DNA of 20,015 nucleotides from a virus. The stretch lies in the IMG/VR virus record IMGVR_UViG_3300037492_000149, positions 1-20,015 of that record, one strand, 5' to 3'. Below, in pieces: positions 1 to 4,574 of this stretch (its first letter is position 1; every line of letters starts with the position of its first letter). The position numbers were made by a program, and so were the translations under genes. The notes under the pieces are model-generated. The model was given only the letters and a program-made list of their open reading frames with translations. It was not told the origin of the DNA and searched no databases.

Positions 1-1
1 G

Positions 2-250
2 AACGAACAGCAAGACAAGATCGACCGCGCGCGGCGCGCAGTCGTCGATGCATTGGTCGCGCACCTTCTGCGCGACGAACGCGGCACCTATCGCACCTTC
101 GAAGGGGCCTTAAACGTCTACCTCGGCCAGCTGAGCCTTGCCGGGGCGAGCAGCGCCACGGTCGGCGACGAATGCGACCGGATTCATCAGGACGCACTAT
201 TCGCGGCCCAGGAAGGTGCCAGCGAACGCGCAGAATTGGGGGCATCTTGA
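2..250 (+). CDS. Partial hypothetical protein, 5' end outside window
   Basis: The frame is open from base 2, so this is the C-terminal 82 residues of a gene that starts before the window. A TTG exists at 53, but the frame upstream of it is equally open and reads plausibly (many Asp, Arg, Gln), so I treat the gene as truncated by the window edge. The visible part is Ala/Arg/Glu-rich and probably helical, with no signal peptide or membrane segment. I recognise no family. Its stop (TGA, 248-250) overlaps the TTG start of the next gene in a TTGA junction, which suggests translational coupling within the upstream gene module. Confidence 0.55.
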   Translation, partial: NEQQDKIDRARRAVVDALVAHLLRDERGTYRTFEGALNVYLGQLSLAGASSATVGDECDRIHQDALFAAQEGASERAELGAS

Positions 251-747
251 GATACGACCACGAACGAACGGCGGCGGAAATTGCGGCGGCGCTTCCGTGC
301 GTCGCCATGGATTGGGACGCGGTTCTCGGGCAATTCTTCGCGGCTGCGAAGCGGGGGCCGGACGGGACGCCGACCGTCCCATGGGAAGACGCTAGCGGCT
401 GGTGGGTAGTCTATTCCGTTGGTCGTCGCTACTGCGGGGCGGAAGAGGGCGGGACATGGGCGGACGTAGGCACCGTCGAGGCTGCGATCCGATCGACCCG
501 ACGCGTGGTTTGGATTGAAGACGGCGACGCTCGGCTCCCGCACTACTGCGACGAAAGGGCGGACGGCTTGCGCTTCGTCGATGATGCGACCATCGCAGTG
601 TGTGCGGCATTGGAAGCGGAGCATGGGCCGCGCTGCGGATTTGGCGGATCGGCTGGAAACGTCGGCGGCGCGGAGCTTCGCCTGTGCTGGCATCGTGGCG
701 ACGATCTGCCCCCCGCTGGGTACGACGAAGGGGGGAGCTATGAATAG
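247..747 (+). CDS. Hypothetical protein (166 aa), TTG start
   Basis: I place the start at the TTG at 247, which overlaps the stop of the previous gene (TTGA). The frame is open further upstream, but that would mean a long overlap with the preceding coding frame. The protein begins with the residues MRYDHERTAAEIAAAL and has a Trp-rich stretch (PWEDASGWWVVYSVG) about a third of the way in. It is acidic and Gly/Ala-rich, without membrane segments, and the family is not recognised. Its end overlaps the start of the next gene by 8 bases, again an operon-like arrangement. The gene uses many GCG, GAC and CGG codons, more GC-skewed than the late genes to the right. Confidence 0.6.
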   Translation: MRYDHERTAAEIAAALPCVAMDWDAVLGQFFAAAKRGPDGTPTVPWEDASGWWVVYSVGRRYCGAEEGGTWADVGTVEAAIRSTRRVVWIEDGDARLPHYCDERADGLRFVDDATIAVCAALEAEHGPRCGFGGSAGNVGGAELRLCWHRGDDLPPAGYDEGGSYE

Positions 748-1021
748 CTCGCCCCTAGTGCAACGGGTCGCGTCGGCGCTCGGCCAACGGTTCTCCGCCC
801 TCGTCGATGCGCAGTGCATTGACCTAGCGACGGCTGCGGTGGAAATTGTCCGCGCGGACGGCATGAAGCCTACGTTCTTCACCGTGCTTTCGTGCGCGGT
901 GGAATGCGCTCGCGACCAATGGGCGGAAATGGCGGATGAGCGTCGGGCCGAGTTCGCGCTCGACGATGCCGATGATCAATGGGCGGACGCGTTCGATGCC
1001 CAATGGCGAATTGAAGACTAG
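740..1021 (+). CDS. Hypothetical acidic protein (93 aa)
   Basis: The ATG at 740 is preceded by a purine-rich GGGGGGAG ribosome site and sits inside the end of the upstream gene. A longer open frame exists from 515, but it lies wholly in the shadow of the upstream gene, and the strong ribosome site decides for 740. The small protein has a helical middle and a C-terminal third rich in Asp and Trp (repeated DQWAD/DAQW-type words). No cysteine motif, signal peptide or membrane segment is visible. The family is not recognised. An acidic small phage protein of this type could bind a host protein or mimic DNA, but nothing in the sequence proves that. Confidence 0.6.
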   Translation: MNSSPLVQRVASALGQRFSALVDAQCIDLATAAVEIVRADGMKPTFFTVLSCAVECARDQWAEMADERRAEFALDDADDQWADAFDAQWRIED

Positions 1022-1044
1022 AAACCAGCAACAGAGGAACAGAA

Positions 1045-1806
1045 ATGCTACTCAACAGACAGCAACAGCAACGGCAACAGCAGAAGGCGAGGGGCACGAT
1101 CCTGTACGAGGGGCCGTCGCTGCTCGATGGCGCGCCGATCGTGGCTATCGCCACGCACGAAAGTGCAAACGAGAAAACTGGCGACATGGTACAAACATGG
1201 ATCTTGCGCCAGGATCTTGCGCCACTCGCTGCCGTGAAAAGCGGGGCGGATCGGTCGGTATGCGGGAATTGCCCGCATCGTGGGCCGCGCGCGTTCTTCG
1301 GCCATCCTCGCCGAACGTGCTACGTGAACGTCGGGCAAGCGCCCCAGGGCATCTGGAAAGCCTGGACGCGGGGCGTCTACGTCCATGGTCCGCTGCCAGC
1401 CTGGAAACCCGTACGGGTCGGTAGCTACGGTGATCCGGCTGCGGTTCCTTTCGAAGTATGGGAGCCGCTACTCTCGCCCGATGCCCCCCGTCGTACAGGC
1501 TACACGCATCAATGGCGAGCGGCGGACGAACGGCTGCGTTCGCTAGTGATGGCTTCCTGCGATTCTCCTTCGGAAGCGATCGACGCGGCGCGGGCCGGTT
1601 GGCGGACGTTCCTTGTGAGGGCGGCGGACTACGTCGAGAGCCTCGACCCCGCCCCGATTCGGTCGCTAGAATGCTTGAGCGAAAGCAAGGGGCTGGAATG
1701 CGCAGCTTGCGCAGCTTGCGATGGTGCGGACGCACGATCGACGCGTGCCCATATTTGGAACCGAGCCCATGGAACGGCCAAGGCTTTCGTCGGTGGGGCA
1801 GATTGA
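1045..1806 (+). CDS. Conserved phage protein with Cys-Xaa2-Cys motifs (253 aa)
   Basis: It begins at an ATG behind AGAGGAA. The N-terminus is a Gln-rich run (residues 6-13) encoded by CAACAG-like repeats that also extend upstream of the start. Residues 18-60 (ILYEGPSLLDGAPIVAIAT, then KTGDMVQTWILR) are followed by C73-G-N-C76-P-H-R and C92-Y-V-N-V. The C-terminal third contains a second cysteine group (ECAACAAC). From memory this matches a widespread family of phage and prophage hypothetical proteins with the same GPSLLDG / KTG-MVQT / CG-CPHRG / CYVN pattern (I associate it with DUF7227). The cysteines and His78 suggest a zinc site. The function is unknown. It is the last gene before a strong terminator. 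Confidence 0.75.
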   Translation: MLLNRQQQQRQQQKARGTILYEGPSLLDGAPIVAIATHESANEKTGDMVQTWILRQDLAPLAAVKSGADRSVCGNCPHRGPRAFFGHPRRTCYVNVGQAPQGIWKAWTRGVYVHGPLPAWKPVRVGSYGDPAAVPFEVWEPLLSPDAPRRTGYTHQWRAADERLRSLVMASCDSPSEAIDAARAGWRTFLVRAADYVESLDPAPIRSLECLSESKGLECAACAACDGADARSTRAHIWNRAHGTAKAFVGGAD

Positions 1807-1816
1807 TCTAGCAGCG

Positions 1817-1852
1817 CCGCCCCGTAGCTCACAAGGCTAGCGGGGCGGTTTC
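1817..1852 (+). terminator. Rho-independent terminator after upstream module
   Basis: CCGCCCCG-TAGC (1817-1828) pairs with GCTA-G-CGGGGCGG (1836-1848), giving 12 base pairs with one bulged G and a 7-base loop, followed by TTTC. It lies 10 bases after the stop at 1806 and closes the upstream gene module. The T tract is short, so termination may be partial. Confidence 0.75.
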
Positions 1853-1881
1853 ATGTACCGGGCGGAGGGGGCGGCTGCAAG

Positions 1882-1932
1882 CCGAGCCGAGACGGGGAGA
1901 ATCCGAGCCGAGCCGAGCCGAGCCGAGCCGAG
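1882..1932. repeat. Tandem CCGAG pentamers (2 + 6 copies)
   Basis: Two perfect CCGAG units at 1882-1891 are separated by 11 bases from six perfect contiguous units at 1903-1932. The 5-base period is about half a helical turn, so alternate units face the same side of the DNA. The array lies 30-80 bases after the terminator. Confidence 0.85.
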
Positions 1933-2058
1933 CAGGTGGACAGTAGGGAAACCGCCATCGGGGCAAGGCCGAAGGCCGTTCCGTCGTGGCGGTACATGCT
2001 AGCGAGCGGGGCGGCACGCAGTGCACGCCAAGGCGAGCGGTCTGGCATCGGACGGCTC

Positions 2059-2085
2059 CAGTACTCCGGAAGGGTACTGTACTGG
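2059..2085. repeat. Inverted repeat with three GTACT words
   Basis: CCAGTAC (2059-2065) is the exact reverse complement of GTACTGG (2079-2085), separated by 13 bases. GTACT occurs at 2061, 2074 and 2079, the last two directly adjacent. It could be a hairpin or a dimeric operator. No promoter is obvious next to it. Confidence 0.55.
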
Positions 2086-2269
2086 GAGGGACCATAGCGA
2101 CGGTCGATTGACCGATGCGCCCCCTGGCGCTGCCCATGGCGAGGGCAGACGATCGGCCATCGTGCGCCATCGTCGGCCCCCTGCCGTAGTATGACCGACC
2201 GACCGACCGTCGATTGTGTGGCATCGTGGCACACCGCATCGGCATTGACTGGGCATCGACGGCAGTATC

Positions 2270-2356
2270 GGTCGGCATGGGCATGGTCGGCATGGTCGCG
2301 AGCCCTCTCCTCCTCCTCGCGAGCATTCGCGAGCCCTCGCCGAGCATTCGCGAGCC
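2270..2356. repeat. Short direct repeats (11-mer and 15-mer pairs)
   Basis: GGTCGGCATGG occurs at 2270-2280 and 2285-2295 (15-base period). GAGCATTCGCGAGCC occurs at 2321-2335 and 2342-2356 (21-base period, about two helical turns), and related TCGCGAGCC words flank them. All copies are perfect. They sit in the centre of the non-coding region and have the spacing expected for iteron-like protein sites, though that role is inference. Confidence 0.7.
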
Positions 2357-2518
2357 ATCGCCATCGCATCGTCCAGCCGACCCGCCAGCCGATCCTCGTT
2401 TGCACGACCATCGTGGCGACGAATGTTGCAGCCCACACCAGCCACGCCTCACTGACTTTGGGTCCCATACCCCCGGTGAGCCCCCCAATCGCGGCGAGTC
2501 GAAGAGCAATAGGCACCT

Positions 2519-2589
2519 ATCCCTCTCCGCCCCCACTTTCCCAGTTTTACTTTTATCCCTTACCCAGGGACCCCTTTGTCCCTTTCCCA
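2519..2589. other. Pyrimidine-rich tract with repeated CTTTGTCCCTTT
   Basis: About 70 bases in which the forward strand is mostly C and T, in contrast to the mixed sequence on either side. The 12-mer CTTTGTCCCTTT at 2574-2585 recurs exactly at 2653-2664, inside the possible promoter spacer downstream. CCCAT-ATGA-ATGGG (2586-2599) forms a small hairpin at the right end. Confidence 0.55.
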
Positions 2590-2644
2590 TATGAATGGGT
2601 CCCATCGAGAAGAGGAATCCGCCCCAGTTTTTTTGCTACGCGGC

Positions 2645-2673
2645 TTGACAGACTTTGTCCCTTTACCTGTGTG
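2645..2673 (+). promoter_or_regulatory. Possible promoter (perfect -35, poor -10)
   Basis: TTGACA at 2645-2650 is a perfect sigma70 -35 element, but the hexamer 17 bases on (TGTGTG, 2668-2673) is a poor -10 match. It would give a leader of about 55 bases before the ATG at 2734. An activator or a phage factor would probably be needed. Confidence 0.3.
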
Positions 2674-2733
2674 CCCGTGCCCAATTCTGCACGCCTTGCC
2701 GAATCCGTGCATAGGCGGTATGGTGCGCCCACG

Positions 2734-3084
2734 ATGAGCATGTACAACAGTGGTCACGGTTCGACGGAGACGGCATACAAGAACGCGGCGGCGCTCGACC
2801 GGGAGGTGAGCAAGGCTTGTCTCTACTCGGATGACGTTGCGTTCCGCGTCGATCTGCACAAGGGTGAGATGGAGGGCAAGCAAGCGGTCCTCGACATCGT
2901 GGAGGTGAGCGAGGTGCTGGAGTGCCTGTTCAACCTGGAGCACCACACTGTGATGTTGCTGCGCGCCCTCGAAAAGTCCTTGGAGGCTGAAGGGAACATG
3001 TCTGAGGCTCTGAAGAGCAGCCGGTTCTCCCACGCCCTTTTGACGCTGCGCCGCCTGCTGCGGATGGATCAGCGCCTCGCTTGA
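2734..3084 (+). CDS. Hypothetical helical protein (116 aa)
   Basis: The frame is open from far upstream, but credible protein sequence begins only around the ATG at 2734 (a second ATG lies at 2740), and the repeat region upstream reads as low complexity. The ribosome site is weak (AGGCGG at 2713-2718, some 15 bases away). The protein starts MSMYNSGHGSTETAY and is followed by long amphipathic helices (KQAVLDIVEVSEVLECL, then HHTVMLLRALEKSLEAE) and a basic C-terminus (LLTLRRLLRM). It has no signal peptide or membrane segment, and I recognise no family. It stands alone between the repeat region and the promoter at 3081, whose -35 box overlaps its stop codon. A regulatory role is possible but unsupported. 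Confidence 0.65.
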   Translation: MSMYNSGHGSTETAYKNAAALDREVSKACLYSDDVAFRVDLHKGEMEGKQAVLDIVEVSEVLECLFNLEHHTVMLLRALEKSLEAEGNMSEALKSSRFSHALLTLRRLLRMDQRLA

Positions 3085-3109
3085 CACGGCGCTGCGGATT
3101 CGGTAGGAT
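3081..3109 (+). promoter_or_regulatory. Strong sigma70-type promoter for RNA cluster and late operon
   Basis: A perfect -35 box TTGACA (3081-3086) is followed by a 17-base spacer and TAGGAT (3104-3109), which matches four of six -10 positions, including the key TA and final T. The predicted start is about 3115-3118, directly upstream of the first structured RNA. The -35 overlaps the TGA stop of the preceding gene. I see no terminator between here and the terminase genes, so transcription may continue into the late operon. Confidence 0.7.
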
Positions 3110-3129
3110 CATCGGCACGGTCAGACCAA

Positions 3130-3253
3130 CCAGCAGTCACCTTCGATTCGTCTAGTGGTAGGATCAGGGCCAGTAAGCCTTCACACGGGGCACGCGTGAA
3201 GGCCGACAGCCCGAAGACGGCGGTTCGATTCCGGCCATCGAGGGTGCTGCTGG
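3130..3253 (+). tRNA. tRNA-like RNA with 31-base hairpin insertion in the anticodon loop
   Basis: Typical tRNA parts are present in order. The acceptor strand is 3141-3147. The D-arm is GTCT-AGTGGTA-GGAT (3150-3164). The T-loop TTCGATT (3224-3230) sits on a 5-base stem with one flaw (G-G mismatch or bulged G3234). The 3' acceptor strand is 3237-3243. Between the D and T arms there are 54 bases instead of about 23. AGGGC (3166-3170) can pair with GCCCG (3209-3213) except at the outermost pair, leaving a normal 5-base variable loop AAGAC. The enlarged loop then reads CAGTAA, 31 extra bases, A. The extra bases contain a perfect 8-bp hairpin (3177-3184 with 3196-3203) and sit at the classical 37/38 intron position. 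The spliced loop CAGTAAA would carry anticodon GTA (Tyr), but base 33 is A instead of the conserved T. The acceptor helix continues outward for 10 more pairs with one bulge (3130-3140 with 3244-3253), and no CCA is encoded. Alternatives are a degenerate tRNA or a tRNA mimic. Confidence 0.5.
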
Positions 3254-3278
3254 TCTTTCTTTGAAACACTTGAAGTTC

Positions 3279-3377
3279 GCACGGCATGGTGCTGCGGGAG
3301 ATCCGCAGACGGGTTGGTGTCGCCGCCCTATGGGAATGGGGCGGTGAAGGCTTTGTTCACCCCATGAAACACCGTGC
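3279..3377 (+). ncRNA. Structured RNA with branched fold between the two tRNA-like RNAs
   Basis: The closing stem pairs GCACGG-CATGG (3279-3289) with CCATG-AAACA-CCGTGC (3362-3377), 11 base pairs with a 5-base bulge. Inside are CTGCGG/CCGCAG (3292-3297 with 3303-3308), CGCCGCCC/GGGGCGGTG (3321-3328 with 3339-3346) and GGTGAA/TTCACC (3343-3348 with 3356-3361, 7-base loop). The last two share bases 3343-3346 and therefore compete. No T-loop or D-loop consensus is visible, so I do not call it a tRNA. No known RNA family was recognised. It could be a leader, an attenuator-like switch or a processing element. Confidence 0.35.
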
Positions 3378-3388
3378 AGCTTCTTTCC

Positions 3389-3481
3389 CCCGGCGTGGTG
3401 TAGTGGGCACACGTAGTCCCGACGCGGTCTTGCGACTGTCGGAGGGTAGAACGCGAGGCGGGTTCAACTCCCGGCACCGGG
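3389..3481 (+). tRNA. tRNA-like RNA with enlarged anticodon/variable region
   Basis: Acceptor strands 3389-3395 and 3475-3481 pair at six of seven positions (one C-A). The D-arm is perfect: GTGT-AGTGGGC-ACAC (3398-3412). The T-arm has loop TTCAACT (3463-3469) on a GC stem with a G-G mismatch at its base (3458/3474), much like the flaw in the tRNA-like RNA upstream. Between the D and T arms there are 45 bases, about 22 more than in an ordinary tRNA. TAGTC (3414-3418) can pair with GACTG (3434-3438), leaving a 15-base loop and a 19-base variable region; alternatively CCGAC/GTCGG (3419-3423 with 3438-3442) forms a hairpin. I cannot assign an anticodon with confidence. No CCA is encoded. It may be an intron-bearing, class II-like or degenerate tRNA. 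Confidence 0.42.
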
Positions 3482-3486
3482 TGCAT

Positions 3487-3515
3487 TTGCGTCTAGCCGT
3501 TCGGTCTGGTATGCT
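3487..3515 (+). promoter_or_regulatory. Possible extended -10 promoter just before first late gene
   Basis: TGG-TATGCT (3507-3515) has the TGn extension and four of six -10 bases. A weak TTGCGT lies 17 bases upstream. The predicted start is about 3521-3523, immediately before the ATG at 3524, so transcripts from it would be leaderless. Confidence 0.28.
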
Positions 3516-3523
3516 TCCGCCGA

Positions 3524-3745
3524 ATGAGCAACCAACAGCACGAAGTTACCGTCGCCGAGAAGGTCCTGATGCGGACGATCCAGCTTCTTGCTGGGCTGAC
3601 CGAATACCAGCTTGGGGTCTTGCTGTTCGAGACCAGCGACGAGTGCCTCCGCGACTTGGGGGACAACTGGACTGAGTCGCGGCAAGCCGAGTACATCGTC
3701 AAGGCGTGCCTTCTCCTCAAGGAGAAGCCTTGGGAGAACAACTGA
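3524..3745 (+). CDS. Hypothetical small phage protein (73 aa)
   Basis: First gene of the late operon. It starts at an ATG with no recognisable ribosome site upstream (the preceding bases are TTCCGCCGA), so either translation is inefficient or the message is leaderless. The protein is probably all helical (EVTVAEKVLMRTIQLLAGL, then YQLGVLLFETSDECLRDL, then EYIVKACLLLKEK), soluble and without a recognisable family. The fold pattern suggests a small helical adaptor or regulator, but I do not assign a function. The stop overlaps the next start by one base (TGATG), so the two genes are probably translationally coupled. Confidence 0.6.
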   Translation: MSNQQHEVTVAEKVLMRTIQLLAGLTEYQLGVLLFETSDECLRDLGDNWTESRQAEYIVKACLLLKEKPWENN

Positions 3746-3843
3746 TGCTCACCTTCCTGTTCTGCGTCGTAGTCGGGGCGTTCCTGCTCATGGCGTTTGG
3801 CGGCTGGGTGATGGGGGATTTCGAGGACGATGAAGCGACCTGA
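3745..3843 (+). CDS. Small single-span membrane protein (32 aa)
   Basis: A 32-residue frame starts at the ATG at 3745, overlapping the previous stop by one base, with GGGAG about 10 bases upstream. Residues 3-24 form one hydrophobic segment (TFLFCVVVGAFLLMAFGGWV), followed by a short acidic tail (GDFEDDEAT). This is the size and layout of small phage inner-membrane proteins, for example holin-like or superinfection-related peptides, but the family cannot be told from sequence. It overlaps the following gene by 14 bases. Tight coupling on both sides and the clean hydrophobic profile support a real gene. Confidence 0.5.
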   Translation: MLTFLFCVVVGAFLLMAFGGWVMGDFEDDEAT

Positions 3844-4081
3844 GCAACGCGCAGTAGGTGGGAAGGCGAGGGAGTCACGCAGCGAGAGGGGGCAGGGTCC
3901 AGTGAAATACCCCGACTCGTTGGTGGACACGGTTCGCGGGCTGTATCAGCTAGGGGAGTTGGGATACACGAAGCTCGCGGTCATGTTCAACCTGCCGCGT
4001 TCCACCGTTCGCGACTGGATCAGTTTCCGCAGGCGGGAGAAGCAGAAGGTGAAGGGGGAGGAAGATGGTCGGGGTTCCTAA
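3830..4081 (+). CDS. Small helix-turn-helix protein upstream of terminase (83 aa)
   Basis: The ATG at 3830 lies inside the previous gene, with GGGGGATT/CGAGGA upstream. The first 25 residues are basic and probably disordered. Residues 27-66 fit a homeodomain-like helix-turn-helix: VDTVRGLYQLGELGYTKLAV, a turn at MFNLP, then the recognition helix RSTVRDWISFRRR. The C-terminus is basic (KQKVKGEED). It overlaps the terminase small subunit gene by 17 bases. Small HTH proteins here may help recognise the packaging site or regulate late genes. I cannot distinguish these roles. Confidence 0.65.
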   Translation: MKRPEQRAVGGKARESRSERGQGPVKYPDSLVDTVRGLYQLGELGYTKLAVMFNLPRSTVRDWISFRRREKQKVKGEEDGRGS

Positions 4082-4574
4082 GTATGACTGGGATGAGGTG
4101 CTGGAGGATGTCCTCGACTGGATCAGGGAGGGGAAGACGCTGACGAGCTACTGCAAGCAGGAGGGGAAGCCGTCGCGCAGCAAGACCTGGAAGGCGATCA
4201 AGGCCACGCCCGAGCGGATGGAGGCGTATGAGGAAGCGAAGGAGGAGGGTGTCGATGTGCTTGTGGAGAGCACGCTGTCGATGATCCGGTCCACGCCGCA
4301 GGTTGACCGCTTCGGCAGGATCGATGCCGGTCAGATCCAGTGGATGAAGTTGCGGCTGGAGCACTGCATGAGGCTGGCAGGCGTGTGGTCGAGTCGCTAC
4401 AGCCCGAAGAAGCAGGTAGAGCACACGGGCGGGGTGACGTTCCAGGTCATCACTGGGGTGCCAGATCCGAAGGCGGAACTGGAGTTCCAGGCAGCGAAGT
4501 TGCTGGACATCAAGATCGGGGATCCTGTGAAGGAGGAAGTGGAAGCGGATGGCGGCTCAGACACAGACAGTTGA
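4065..4574 (+). CDS. Terminase small subunit (169 aa)
   Basis: It starts at an ATG behind a strong GGGGGAGGAAG site. The N-terminus (YDWDEVLEDVLDWIREGKTL, then SYCKQEGKPSRSKTWKAI) is the helix-turn-helix region typical of phage small terminase subunits with the EGKTLTxxCxQEGKPSRS pattern. This region binds the packaging site. The middle is helical (probable oligomerisation region) and the C-terminus is acidic. The gene overlaps the large terminase gene by 26 bases, the expected neighbour. The subunit would recognise phage DNA and load the large subunit motor onto it at the procapsid. Confidence 0.88.
   Translation: MVGVPKYDWDEVLEDVLDWIREGKTLTSYCKQEGKPSRSKTWKAIKATPERMEAYEEAKEEGVDVLVESTLSMIRSTPQVDRFGRIDAGQIQWMKLRLEHCMRLAGVWSSRYSPKKQVEHTGGVTFQVITGVPDPKAELEFQAAKLLDIKIGDPVKEEVEADGGSDTDS

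Larger units (their letters stand above)
1853..2733. other. Repeat-rich region without a convincing gene
   Basis: About 880 bases between a terminator and the next supported gene. Several frames are open on both strands simply because of the GC content, but their translations are low-complexity (Arg, Pro, Ser, Met runs) and lack ribosome sites. The pentamer CATCG occurs about twelve times on this strand between 1956 and 2607, while CGATG is rare. The region also holds tandem CCGAG units, an inverted GTACT element (2059-2085), a CGGTC-GATT-GACCG hairpin (2101-2114), four tandem GACC units (2193-2208), 11- and 15-base direct repeats, a pyrimidine-rich tract and a CCCAT-ATGA-ATGGG hairpin (2586-2599). 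Such a region could be a replication origin, a packaging site or a regulatory hub; the sequence alone does not decide. Confidence 0.6.

Noticed and set aside
187-882. Reverse-strand frame opposite the first genes (231 codons)
   Set aside because: Arg/Ala-rich shadow of two coupled forward genes, without a ribosome site.
1829-2605. Reverse-strand frames across the repeat region
   Set aside because: The translations are low complexity, reflect the repeats, and have no ribosome site or family resemblance.
2191-2733. Longer N-terminus for the gene at 2734-3084, and another forward frame at 2214-2594
   Set aside because: The frames run through repeats and give Ser/Arg/Pro-rich nonsense; normal protein-like sequence starts at about 2734.
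3257-3275. T-rich stretch after the first tRNA-like RNA as a terminator
   Set aside because: There is no compact GC-rich hairpin directly before it; the only stem is the long-range closing helix of the RNA.
3279-3377. HDV-like ribozyme (CGGCATGGT near the 5' side)
   Set aside because: The pairings found are nested, not the double pseudoknot that HDV-like ribozymes need.
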